This document shows, in pieces, positions 17,383 through 26,368 of a stretch of 64,000 nucleotides of DNA. The notes below the pieces were generated by a model. It saw only the letters and a list, made by a program, of their open reading frames with translations, was not told where the DNA came from and made no database searches. The position numbers were made by a program, and so were the translations under genes. Source of the stretch: Flavihumibacter profundi. GTDB taxonomy: Bacteria > Bacteroidota > Bacteroidia > Chitinophagales > Chitinophagaceae. Numbering within the stretch: the first letter of the stretch is position 1; the number at the start of each line of letters is the position of its first letter. The stretch is from contig NZ_JAIQXE010000002.1 in assembly GCF_020076305.1 (NCBI RefSeq), positions 682,001 through 746,000 on the forward strand. The letters are read 5' to 3'.

Positions 17383-18294
17383 TTGGCTATAGTATTTTGT
17401 AGACTGCCTAAAGCTGGTTTGGGAAATCAAATTTTCCCGTTGATGAAAGCAGCAGTTTTCGCACAATTAAATAGTATGCCTCTTAAGGTATGCGGTTATA
17501 ATCAGTTTAAAATTGGTGTATACCTCAGGCAGGAAAAATCAAAGCGGAAATATTCGAACTCATTTACTTTTCAGAAGAACCTGCTTTCAGATTTTTTGAT
17601 CCGGACCGAGCTTAGATTTGCTCAAGGTATTGAGCACGAGCCAAAGGTCGACCGTATGGATGGCAATGCATCAAAAAATTTCCTTTTTGAAGATATCCCC
17701 CATTGGGCTGATTATTTCATTAGCCTGAAACCGTATTTGCAGGAAGTTCGGCAATTATTTTATGGCTTATTAACAGAACAGGTTAAGGAAGAACTAAATA
17801 AAATTCCACCCCCTATTATTGGTGTTCATATAAGAATGGGGGATTTTCGTTCGGTGAAGTCCGACCAGGAATTCAATACCTCTGGAGCAGTTCGTACCCC
17901 CATTAAATATTTTATTGATTCCATACAATCCATTCGTTCTTTTATTGGCCATGATTTGCCAGTAACAGTATTTTCTGATGGCCATGAAAAGGAATTAAAT
18001 GATCTTCTTGCTTTGTCAAAAGTATCATTGGCTGCGGGGAAAAGGGATATTGTTGATCTCTTGTTATTAAGTAGGAGTAAAATTATTATTACATCTGCCG
18101 GTAGTACATTTAGTTATTGGGCTGGCTTTCTTTCCAATGCTGTACTGTTACATCACCCTAAGAAAATACCAGCAAGTATAAGGTCTGAATCATTTAACAG
18201 GCAATATTATGAAGGACCTCTATTTGATACTATTGAAGATAATGTTTTATTAAAAAACCTGGAAAGCATCGCTAATGATACAGAAGTTCCGTGA
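17383..18294 (+). CDS. GT11-like alpha-1,2-fucosyltransferase
   Basis: The 303-residue protein has the N-terminal GLGNQIFPLMKAAVFA motif, the HxRxGD-type motif I VHIRMGDFR (GDP-fucose binding), and ITSAGSTFSYWAGFL near the C-terminus. Together these define family GT11. It should transfer L-fucose from GDP-fucose. The donor can be made by Gmd and Fcl encoded at 32449-34490, so the exported glycan probably contains fucose. The start codon is TTG at 17383, 3 bases after the previous stop. The 3' end overlaps the next gene by 20 bases. Confidence 0.82.
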   Translation: MAIVFCRLPKAGLGNQIFPLMKAAVFAQLNSMPLKVCGYNQFKIGVYLRQEKSKRKYSNSFTFQKNLLSDFLIRTELRFAQGIEHEPKVDRMDGNASKNFLFEDIPHWADYFISLKPYLQEVRQLFYGLLTEQVKEELNKIPPPIIGVHIRMGDFRSVKSDQEFNTSGAVRTPIKYFIDSIQSIRSFIGHDLPVTVFSDGHEKELNDLLALSKVSLAAGKRDIVDLLLLSRSKIIITSAGSTFSYWAGFLSNAVLLHHPKKIPASIRSESFNRQYYEGPLFDTIEDNVLLKNLESIANDTEVP

Positions 18295-19159
18295 AACTGT
18301 AAGACAAATCCCAATAGTTCGCAAAATATTTGGCTATTATATAGCTTCATCGGGGATAGCTGATCGTTTATTTAAGAATTACGTGGTCAATGAAGTTTGG
18401 CAAAAACGCATTGATGATGTTTTAGTATGTAAAGACAATGCTTTTATCGAACGGGTAGCTAATGCTGGTACTATCCGAAAGGGGAAGCAAATCATGCACA
18501 ATGGTTTGTTGATACACTTGGGCAGTTATTATGGACCAGAGGTGTCCCGGATGATTTCTTTAAACAAAGGCGTACATGAGCCCCAGGAAGAACGAGTATT
18601 CCAGGAAGTAATCAAGCTTATTCCTGCTGGGGGCGTTATGATTGAATTAGGTGCTTTCTGGAGTTTTTATTCCATGTGGTTTAATTTAAAGGTGCCCGGT
18701 GCGAAAAACATTATGGTAGAACCTGATAAATTTAACCTTGGACAAGGAAAACGGAATTTTAGCCTTAATAGAATGAGGGGAACTTTTATTAATGCATTCG
18801 TAGGCAGTAAAGCAAGTATTGAAAACGGCACTAGGATCATTTCAGTTGACTCTATAGTTAATGAGTTTAAGCTTGATTTTGTTCACGTTTTACATAGTGA
18901 TATACAAGGTTTTGAATTAGATATGTTACAAGGTGCCCGGCAGTTATTTACACAACAAAGAGTAGGGTATATTTTTATCTCTACTCATTCCAATGAAGTT
19001 CATTATAAATGTAAAGAATTCCTTGAGTCGAACAGTTGTACAATACTATGCAGTGCTGATTGTGGCCAGGCATTTTCAGAAGATGGTTTATTAGTGGCAA
19101 GAGGTAACTGGTACCCTGGCCTAGAGCCTATTTCAATTGACTTAAAGCAGCCTGCCTAA
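18275..19159 (+). CDS. FkbM-family methyltransferase
   Basis: This 294-residue protein has VMIELGAFWSFYSMWF as a variant SAM motif I, NIMVEPDKFN after strand 2, and HVLHSDIQGFELDMLQGA in place of the usual KIDIEG motif. The Glu-Leu-Gly-Ala-Phe-Trp form is unlike the canonical Asp-x-Gly-Ala-x-x-Gly, which suggests a divergent subgroup. It probably methylates a sugar hydroxyl. It begins inside the 3' end of the fucosyltransferase-like gene, so translational coupling is likely. Confidence 0.75.
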   Translation: MIQKFRETVRQIPIVRKIFGYYIASSGIADRLFKNYVVNEVWQKRIDDVLVCKDNAFIERVANAGTIRKGKQIMHNGLLIHLGSYYGPEVSRMISLNKGVHEPQEERVFQEVIKLIPAGGVMIELGAFWSFYSMWFNLKVPGAKNIMVEPDKFNLGQGKRNFSLNRMRGTFINAFVGSKASIENGTRIISVDSIVNEFKLDFVHVLHSDIQGFELDMLQGARQLFTQQRVGYIFISTHSNEVHYKCKEFLESNSCTILCSADCGQAFSEDGLLVARGNWYPGLEPISIDLKQPA

Positions 19160-19162
19160 CTT

Positions 19163-20188
19163 ATGAAGATTTTAGTTGTTGGTTCCAAAGAAGTATATTC
19201 TATTGAAAATATATATGTAAGGAATCTACAGGACCTAGGTGCGGATGTTACCCAATTCCCTGCACAAAGTATTTTTTTTAATTACTACCAGCACTCACTT
19301 GTCAATAAATTATTATTTAAAGCTGGCATTTCAGGAATATATAAATCAATTAATAATGAATTGCTTGCATTGGCTAAGGCGGGAAAGCCAGATATTATTT
19401 GGGTATTTAAGGGAATGGAAATATATCCTAAGACACTTAGGCAATTAAAAGAGAATGCAACTCTTTTGGTTAATTTTAATCCCGATAACCCTTTTATTTT
19501 CTCTGGTTCGGGAAGTGGTAATAACAATGTTGGGGCATCAATCGAACATTTTGACCTTCACCTGACTTATAACCTGGATGTTAAGGAAAGATTGGAAGAT
19601 GAGTATGGCGCGAAAGTTGAAATTTTGCCATTTGGTTTTGAATATTCGAATGATATTCTTTCTGGTTGCTTGCAACAGAAAGAAATCAATAAAGTGTGTT
19701 TTTTGGGTAACCCAGATGAATTCAGGGTTTCTTTTATAAAAAAATTAATTGCTTCCGGAATACCTATGGATTTGTATGGCCATGGATGGGATGTATATTT
19801 TAAAAAATCTGAGGCAGGTGTTTATAATGCAGTATATGGAACGGAATTTTGGAAAACATTATATCGCTATAGAGTACAGTTAAATTATATGAGGCCACAT
19901 AACCTCAGGTCCCATAATATGCGAAGTTTTGAAATACCAGGTATTGGTGGTATTATGCTGGCACCGAGGACGCCAGACCATGAATTATATTTTACAGACC
20001 ATAAAGAGGTTTTTTTATATGATAATATAGAGGATTGTATAGGAACTGCTAAGAAATTATTATCAATGGCTTCTGAAGAGACCGACCAAATCAGGTCATC
20101 GGCAAAGAATAGATCCATATCTGAGGCATATGATTATAAAAGCCGGGCAAAATTTGTGCTTAGGTTATTCCAACAAAGGTATGCCTGA
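19163..20188 (+). CDS. CgeB-like glycosyltransferase
   Basis: The 341-residue protein matches the form of CgeB/DUF3880-type GT-B proteins. The N-terminal half is a Rossmann-like domain (KILVVGSKEVYSIENIYVRN). The C-terminal half has VCFLGNPDEFRVSFIKKL, LYGHGWD and NMRSFEIPGIGGIMLAPRTP, the family's conserved donor-binding region. Members occur in glycan and spore-coat loci and are presumed glycosyltransferases. No substrate can be given. It starts 3 bases after the FkbM gene. Confidence 0.78.
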   Translation: MKILVVGSKEVYSIENIYVRNLQDLGADVTQFPAQSIFFNYYQHSLVNKLLFKAGISGIYKSINNELLALAKAGKPDIIWVFKGMEIYPKTLRQLKENATLLVNFNPDNPFIFSGSGSGNNNVGASIEHFDLHLTYNLDVKERLEDEYGAKVEILPFGFEYSNDILSGCLQQKEINKVCFLGNPDEFRVSFIKKLIASGIPMDLYGHGWDVYFKKSEAGVYNAVYGTEFWKTLYRYRVQLNYMRPHNLRSHNMRSFEIPGIGGIMLAPRTPDHELYFTDHKEVFLYDNIEDCIGTAKKLLSMASEETDQIRSSAKNRSISEAYDYKSRAKFVLRLFQQRYA

Positions 20189-21293
20189 AAAATTAACAAT
20201 TCTGCATTTTCAGCCATTAGAGAAGTATCCGCCTATCATGAATTTGATTGAATACTTATCTGGGCAGCATTTCAATAATATTTTTATTTTGTCGAGGGCC
20301 AATAATAAGGCTGGTAAATTTATTTACAAGAATTATAATCCCATTGTTAAAATTAAGCGGTATGGAGGTGAGGTACTGGATTCTTCGAAGTTTGCCAGTT
20401 GGCTTGGATATATCTTTTTTTATACGCGAGCTTTTCTGTTTCTGCTTTGGAATCGACCTGCTAAAGTCCTTTATTTTGAAACCATTTCTTCTTTTCCTGT
20501 GGTCCTTTATAAAATGTTCATAAACAAAAAGGCGAAGGTTTATATTCACTATCATGAATATACTTCCCCCCCGGAATATGGATCGGGGATGGTGCTAATA
20601 CGTTATTTTCATAAGCTCGAACGTAAGATCTACCATGAAGCCATCTGGATTTCGCATACAAACCAGTTTAGGCTGAACCTATTTAAAGAGGATGAAAACA
20701 TTTTGGGTGAAAATTTGAAGGTAATGCCTAATTACCCGCCCCAGAGTTGGCATAAGACGATAGTTAAGAAAAATGAAGCAATAAAAAGAGTCGTTTATGT
20801 TGGCGCATTAAGTTTGACAACGATGTATACTCGAGAATTTTCTGAATGGGTCATCAAACAGAGAGGAAAAGTTACATGGGATATTTATTCTGACAATTTT
20901 TCTGCTGAAACAGCAGCTTATTTTCGCACCTTAAATACTGAATGGATCAAGTTTAAAGGATCAGTAAATTACAATGAATTGCCGGAGGTATTACGGCATT
21001 ATGATATTGGTGTTATTTTATATAATGGTCATATACCTAATTATATTTATAATGCCCCTAATAAATTGTTTGAATACTTAGTTTGCGGACTGGATGTTTG
21101 GTTTCCTGATGTTATGGTAGGATGTATGGAATATGTAACTCTACCCAATAATAGACCTTGTGTTGCTGCTTTTGATTTTGAGAAACTTGATAAAATAAAT
21201 TTGTGTACCAATAAGAATGAGGATATGATATCTTATAAAACGTATACATCGGAAGAGATTTATAGTAAACTGTATAAAGAACTAACTACCTGA
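20181..21293 (+). CDS. Putative GT-B fold glycosyltransferase
   Basis: The protein starts MPEKLTILHFQPLEKYPP from the ATG at 20181, which overlaps the previous stop by 8 bases. An upstream in-frame ATG at 20130 is possible but would overlap by 59 bases. It has about 370 residues. RVVYVGALSLTTMY and a region around YNAPNKLFEYLVCGLDVWFP resemble the donor-binding domain of GT4-like enzymes, but the match is weak and the C-terminal half is short. Function as a glycosyltransferase is inferred from fold-like motifs and position. Confidence 0.65.
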   Translation: MPEKLTILHFQPLEKYPPIMNLIEYLSGQHFNNIFILSRANNKAGKFIYKNYNPIVKIKRYGGEVLDSSKFASWLGYIFFYTRAFLFLLWNRPAKVLYFETISSFPVVLYKMFINKKAKVYIHYHEYTSPPEYGSGMVLIRYFHKLERKIYHEAIWISHTNQFRLNLFKEDENILGENLKVMPNYPPQSWHKTIVKKNEAIKRVVYVGALSLTTMYTREFSEWVIKQRGKVTWDIYSDNFSAETAAYFRTLNTEWIKFKGSVNYNELPEVLRHYDIGVILYNGHIPNYIYNAPNKLFEYLVCGLDVWFPDVMVGCMEYVTLPNNRPCVAAFDFEKLDKINLCTNKNEDMISYKTYTSEEIYSKLYKELTT

Positions 21294-21297
21294 AAAT

Positions 21298-22161
21298 ATG
21301 TTAAGCAGAATTTTGAGAATGTTGCCGATTTTCCCTGGAAAGTATAGAATTTCTAAAAAACTGCTAAAGCAATCCACACTTGATCAAAAAAATATTTTGA
21401 TTAATGGAAAATGGGGTTGTAGTTTTTTGATACCTAACCTAAAAGAGAATATAGGATTTGAGTATTTTGTAAATGGAGTCTATGAAGAGGAAACTATAAA
21501 AGAAATTGAATCATTATTACCTAATAATGGAGTCTTATTGGATATAGGGGCTAATATAGGAACAATTGCTATACCTATTTGCAAGAGAAATCCATCCATA
21601 ACTTGTTTTTGTATCGAAGCATCACCATTTGTATTTGAGTACCTTCAAAAGAATATTGAATTCAATAAACTGGAAAATATTGCAGCTTTTAATCTGGCCA
21701 TTCACCAGGAAAATGATCAGTATTTGCCTTTTACAACACCTAAGGAAAAATTTGGGAAGGGCTCATATAGTACAGCATTTGCCGGAAAGACACAAGACAT
21801 TCGAACGATAACTATTGACCGTTTAGTCAACGATTTGATTAAAAAGAGACCGGATCTTATTAAGGTAGATGTTGAAGGATTTGAGTTTCTTGCATTTGCC
21901 GGCGGGAAAGAATTACTAAAAAAAGAAGATGCCCCAGTTATTTATTTCGAGTTTGTTGATTGGGCGGAAATTAAAAATGCAAAACTTTTACCAGGGCAGG
22001 CCCAGCAACTTCTACTTGATTTTGGTTACCAATTATTTATTGTGCAGGACAAGAAATTGATTCAGATAATGATTCCATTAAAAGAAGGAAGTTGTAATAT
22101 TTTGGCGATAAAAGAGAATAACCAGAATTTGTTAAGGTCATTTTTTAAACTCACTAGTTGA
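21298..22161 (+). CDS. FkbM-family methyltransferase
   Basis: The 287-residue protein has the canonical SAM motif VLLDIGANIGTIAIPI (near residue 80), FCIEASPFVFEYL after strand 2, TITIDRLV, and the FkbM motif LIKVDVEGFEFLAFAGG. It should O-methylate a sugar or other glycan component. The stop codon shares its bases with the TTG start of the polymerase gene, so the two are probably translated together. Confidence 0.88.
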   Translation: MLSRILRMLPIFPGKYRISKKLLKQSTLDQKNILINGKWGCSFLIPNLKENIGFEYFVNGVYEEETIKEIESLLPNNGVLLDIGANIGTIAIPICKRNPSITCFCIEASPFVFEYLQKNIEFNKLENIAAFNLAIHQENDQYLPFTTPKEKFGKGSYSTAFAGKTQDIRTITIDRLVNDLIKKRPDLIKVDVEGFEFLAFAGGKELLKKEDAPVIYFEFVDWAEIKNAKLLPGQAQQLLLDFGYQLFIVQDKKLIQIMIPLKEGSCNILAIKENNQNLLRSFFKLTS

Positions 22162-23576
22162 AATATATTCCATCAATAATTCTGCTTTTCCTTGGCTTTA
22201 TTGGAGTTTTTATTCAGAATTATAATTTTATTGTAATTACAACTGCATTGTATTTGTTTTTCCTGATTTTAGAAAGGCTAGGGAAAAAAATCATCCTCCT
22301 TGAATCAGTTGCCTTTTTATATACCTTGACATGCCTTCTTATTCCGGTATTTGGATATAAGTATTTTACTTATACGAATATATTAGCAAGGATCTGGGTA
22401 AAGTATATGCCTGTGAGTAGTGATCGTTATTTCGAGTTTGCAGTGCCTGCGATATGTTTATTTAGTAGTGTATTATTACTACCTATATCCTCAAGTCTTG
22501 GTGGAATAGATGAGGGATTATTTACATTAAGGCAAGTACATAAAATTAAAGAGATTATAAAAGGGAAGGAACGATATGGTGCATTTATTGTTTTATATGG
22601 GATTTTATTCTATTTCGTATCCGATTATTTACCATCAACTCTTCAGTTTTTTGCTTTATTATTGTTTTTCTCATCTTTTGCAGGAATTTTATATGTTTAT
22701 TTTTCGCCTGCATTTAGAAGCAAAACCTTGATTTCAATATTCTTTGTATTTTTTATTTTAAATACTACGTTGAATTCAGGGATGTTTACGATTATTATTT
22801 ACATGGGATTAACCCTGCTTTCTTTTTTTTTATTAGGCAGGAAAATATCTATTTGGAAAAAGTTTATTTTCTTTTTAATTGCTGTGGTTTTGTTTTCCGG
22901 TATTCAGAAAACAAAAGTGGCTTATAGAAACTATATTTGGAACAAGGGATATGAAGGAAATAAATTTATGTTATTTGCCAATCTTTTTGTGGAAAGCTTT
23001 ACTGAAGGTGGCAAAATTGCCGAACCTGATACTTATTTTCCATTATATGTAAGGGCAAATCAGGGTTTTAATATTGCCTTGGTGATGCGTCGTATTCCTA
23101 CATACAAAGAACATGATCGCGGAGAATATTTATTTAAAACTATTGCTTCATCGGTGGTTCCCAGGTTCCTTTGGCCCGATAAACCAGAAGCTGGAGGTAA
23201 GATTAATATGGAATACTATACAGGATCGATAATTTTGGGATATTCAACGAATGTTGGTCCACTTGGAGAAGCATATGGTAGTTTTGGGGTATATGGAGGT
23301 GTGATTTTTATGGCTGCTTTAGGTTTTTTTATTAGATGGTTTTATCTTACAATTTTTAAAATCTCGAAAAAATATCCACTTTTAATTTGCTGGTTACCAG
23401 TATTGTTTTTTCAGACAGTTTATTCAGGGGAAACAGATACGTTGCAGATTATGAACTCACTTATAAAAACATCCTTATTTATTTGGTTGTTATACAAAAG
23501 TTTTCCAACAATATTCCCTAAAAATAGGCATGAAAGTAGCGCTACTCTTCCGAAGGAAGAACTTTCAATTCTTTAG
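22158..23576 (+). CDS. Wzy-like oligosaccharide repeat-unit polymerase
   Basis: The 472-residue integral membrane protein has about ten to twelve hydrophobic segments and a large soluble loop in the second half that includes YFPLYVRANQGFNIALVMRR. NVGPLGEAYGSFGVYGGVIF is typical of O-antigen/EPS polymerase-type proteins. Wzy enzymes join repeat units on the periplasmic face. That is unexpected next to a Wzm/Wzt exporter, which usually exports finished chains. The start is TTG at 22158, overlapping the upstream stop; the next gene begins 47 bases before its end. Confidence 0.78.
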   Translation: MKYIPSIILLFLGFIGVFIQNYNFIVITTALYLFFLILERLGKKIILLESVAFLYTLTCLLIPVFGYKYFTYTNILARIWVKYMPVSSDRYFEFAVPAICLFSSVLLLPISSSLGGIDEGLFTLRQVHKIKEIIKGKERYGAFIVLYGILFYFVSDYLPSTLQFFALLLFFSSFAGILYVYFSPAFRSKTLISIFFVFFILNTTLNSGMFTIIIYMGLTLLSFFLLGRKISIWKKFIFFLIAVVLFSGIQKTKVAYRNYIWNKGYEGNKFMLFANLFVESFTEGGKIAEPDTYFPLYVRANQGFNIALVMRRIPTYKEHDRGEYLFKTIASSVVPRFLWPDKPEAGGKINMEYYTGSIILGYSTNVGPLGEAYGSFGVYGGVIFMAALGFFIRWFYLTIFKISKKYPLLICWLPVLFFQTVYSGETDTLQIMNSLIKTSLFIWLLYKSFPTIFPKNRHESSATLPKEELSIL

Positions 23577-24528
23577 TATTGAAAGAGTTTTTAGCCAGGT
23601 AATTTCAGCATTTAGTACTGATATTGATTGGTCAAGGATTGAAATGCCAGCTTACGGAATTTCAACTCGAAATGCTTGGGCATCAATAAAGTTAAGGCTA
23701 CGCATTAAGTTTGATATTTTCCATGTAACTGGTGATAACCACTACCTGGTTCTTTTCCTTCCTGGTAAGCGTTCGGTATTAACTATACATGATTGTGTAT
23801 TCCTTCAGCAAAGAGGTATAAAAGGGTGGATTTTAAAGAAAATTTTACTTGACTGGCCAGTAAGAAGAGCTGCTTTAGTTTCAACTATATCGCAGAAGAC
23901 AAAAGACGAAGTAGTAATGTATTCTGGCTGCAGTGAGCAAAAGGTAAGAGTGATTGCTAATCCTGTTAACCAGTATGTTTATTTTGCGGATCGCGAGTTC
24001 CATTCAGAAGTACCCGAAATATTGTTTATAGGCTCAACACCAAATAAAAATTTTGAACGTACGATAAAATCATTGAGTGGCATCAATTGTCGGTTGAATT
24101 TAATTGGTAATTATAGCAGTGAGCAGATGGAATTGCTTAAAGAGTACAAAATAAATTATTCTGTAAAATCCAATATTTCAGATATTGAACTGGCCGAAGA
24201 ATATGTCAACAATGACATCATACTTTTTCCATCACTTTATGAAGGTTTTGGTCTTCCTGTTATCGAAGGTTTTAAAGCAGGTAGAGTGGTAATTACCAGC
24301 AATTTATTGCCAATGAAGGAAGTGGCTGAAGGAGCTGCTGTTTTGGTTGATCCTTTTGATGAGAAATCTATTAGATCGGCAGTTAATAAAGTGAAGAATG
24401 AAGATGATTATAGAAAGCAGTTGATAGGTCGCGGATTTGAAGTGGTAAAAAAATACAACCCTGACGACATCGCTCAGCAATATATTAAAATGTACAAAGA
24501 AATATATCACAATATATGTGCGGAATAG
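23530..24528 (+). CDS. GT4-family glycosyltransferase
   Basis: This 332-residue enzyme has a short N-terminal domain with SVLTIHDCVFLQQ. Its donor domain has ILFIGSTPNKNFERTIKSL and LFPSLYEGFGLPVIEGFKAG, the GT4 E-x7-E region. The start at 23530 lies within the last 47 bases of the polymerase gene. The N-terminal MKVALLFRRKNFQFFSIERV reads as a genuine GT-B first strand, so the overlap appears real. Its own 3' end overlaps the amidotransferase gene by 13 bases. Confidence 0.88.
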   Translation: MKVALLFRRKNFQFFSIERVFSQVISAFSTDIDWSRIEMPAYGISTRNAWASIKLRLRIKFDIFHVTGDNHYLVLFLPGKRSVLTIHDCVFLQQRGIKGWILKKILLDWPVRRAALVSTISQKTKDEVVMYSGCSEQKVRVIANPVNQYVYFADREFHSEVPEILFIGSTPNKNFERTIKSLSGINCRLNLIGNYSSEQMELLKEYKINYSVKSNISDIELAEEYVNNDIILFPSLYEGFGLPVIEGFKAGRVVITSNLLPMKEVAEGAAVLVDPFDEKSIRSAVNKVKNEDDYRKQLIGRGFEVVKKYNPDDIAQQYIKMYKEIYHNICAE

Positions 24529-26360
24529 CTGGATATAGTTCTTCAACAAGCAGCGAATCAAGAACTTTTATTGTCAGGAAAATGACAGATGCTATGGCAC
24601 ACCGGGGGCCTAATTCGGATGGTTTTTTTTCCGCTGGAAATATTACGCTTGGGCACAGGAGATTATCTATTATTGATTTATCATCCGCAGCAAATCAGCC
24701 ATTTTCTGACCAATCTGGAAGATGGACAATAGCATTTAATGGTGAGTTGTTCAATTTTAAACAAGTTAAGTCTGCCCTTAACCATATCAATTTCAAAACA
24801 ACAAGTGATACAGAGGTGCTTGTTGAAGCTTTGAATTGCTGGGGTATTGATGCCATTCGCAGATTTAAGGGAATGTTTGCTTTAGCTGCATGGGATCATG
24901 ACACGGCCAAACTATACCTGGTTCGTGATAGGCTAGGAGTTAAACCATTGTACTATTCATTTAAAGGCAAGGAATTATTGTTTGCATCAGAATTGAGAGC
25001 TATTATGGCAACAGGTTTATTGGACAGGAGAATATCAAACGCATCTTTGCAGCAATATTTATATTACCAGTCTATTGGCGGTGAGCAAACAATTGTGGAA
25101 GACATAAAGCAATTGGCCGCTGGTAACATCCTTGAATTTTCTTCAACTGGCGTAGAAATTAATTCATTTTGGGATATTACTGAACCTGAAGAAAAGTACT
25201 CATTTACAAATAAGGCTAACACACAAAAGAAGATTAAAACGCTGCTTTTTGAGTCGGTCGAACAGCGCTTAATTAGTGATGTGCCTTTGGGTGCATTTTT
25301 GTCCGGTGGTATTGATTCAAGTGCAGTTGTTGCGGTAATGCGGGAAGTAAGTCAAAGCCGTCCGGTTACATTTAATATTTCATTTGATGAGAAAGAATTT
25401 GATGAATCAATATATGCAGATGAAGTAGCTAGAAAATTCTCTACAGAACATCATACAATTAAATTTTCACCAAGCGACTTTTTAAGGGACTTGCCTTCAG
25501 CATTAAATGCGATGGATACACCAAGTGGTGATGGAGTAAACACTTATCTTGTTTCAAAAGCTGTTAAAGATGCTGGGCTAACCGTAGCCCTTTCTGGTGT
25601 TGGTGGAGATGAATTATTCGCTGGTTATCCTTTTTTTACGCGTTATCTTAAGTTGAAGAAATGGAAACGGCTGTGGAGCAATACGCATTTATTGAGAAAA
25701 TATGCTTCAAGTATTGTTACAACTGAAAAATGGAAATCTTTATTGAATATTAAACAAACGGATATTGCTTCTGTTTATCCCGTTTTGAGAGAAGTGCTTT
25801 CGAAAAACGAAATTATAAAATTGCTAAATTCAAATTCGATTGCTGAAGATCAACTGTTTTTGATTTTAAATGAAAAACTAAAATCAATCTGCAAATTCCC
25901 TTCATTAAGCCAGGTCAGCATTGCTGAGTACCTGGGCTATACACAGCAAACTTTATTGAAAGATACTGATCAAATGAGCATGGCAGTTTCCCTTGAAGTC
26001 AGGGAGCCGTTTTTTGATCATCAATTAATAGAATATGTTCTTCAAGTTCCAGACGAATGGAAATACCCAGCCTACCCCAAGCAATTATTAGTAGAATCTC
26101 TAGGGACTTTATTACCGCAAAATATTGTACATCGTAAAAAACAGGGCTTCACCTTTCCGTGGAAACATTGGCTGAGAAATGAGTTGAAATCATTTGGACA
26201 ACAAAATATTGATAGTCTTTGTGACCGAAAATATTTTAATGCTGATAGTGTAAGAGCCCAGTGGAATGCATTTCAAACAGGCGATGATTCTACTAAATGG
26301 ATGAAATTGTGGCTGCTAATACAAATGGAATATTGGTTAACAAAAAATCGAATAACATAA
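24516..26360 (+). CDS. asnB: AsnB-type glutamine-dependent asparagine synthetase/amidotransferase
   Basis: The 614-residue protein opens MCGIAGY, with the catalytic Cys2 of class II glutaminase domains. The C-terminal synthetase domain has the PP-loop LSGGIDSSAVVAVM near residue 264. The length fits AsnB. In polysaccharide loci such proteins usually amidate a carboxyl group of a uronic acid or amino-sugar acid instead of making free asparagine. That is inferred from position here. The start ATG lies 13 bases inside the preceding gene. Confidence 0.9.
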   Translation: MCGIAGYSSSTSSESRTFIVRKMTDAMAHRGPNSDGFFSAGNITLGHRRLSIIDLSSAANQPFSDQSGRWTIAFNGELFNFKQVKSALNHINFKTTSDTEVLVEALNCWGIDAIRRFKGMFALAAWDHDTAKLYLVRDRLGVKPLYYSFKGKELLFASELRAIMATGLLDRRISNASLQQYLYYQSIGGEQTIVEDIKQLAAGNILEFSSTGVEINSFWDITEPEEKYSFTNKANTQKKIKTLLFESVEQRLISDVPLGAFLSGGIDSSAVVAVMREVSQSRPVTFNISFDEKEFDESIYADEVARKFSTEHHTIKFSPSDFLRDLPSALNAMDTPSGDGVNTYLVSKAVKDAGLTVALSGVGGDELFAGYPFFTRYLKLKKWKRLWSNTHLLRKYASSIVTTEKWKSLLNIKQTDIASVYPVLREVLSKNEIIKLLNSNSIAEDQLFLILNEKLKSICKFPSLSQVSIAEYLGYTQQTLLKDTDQMSMAVSLEVREPFFDHQLIEYVLQVPDEWKYPAYPKQLLVESLGTLLPQNIVHRKKQGFTFPWKHWLRNELKSFGQQNIDSLCDRKYFNADSVRAQWNAFQTGDDSTKWMKLWLLIQMEYWLTKNRIT

Positions 26361-26368
26361 ATTTATTG

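Noticed and set aside
26297-26368. Upstream start of the beta-helix gene inside asnB
   Set aside because: It would place 24 polar residues before the signal sequence; the ATG at 26369 gives a normal export signal just after the asnB stop.
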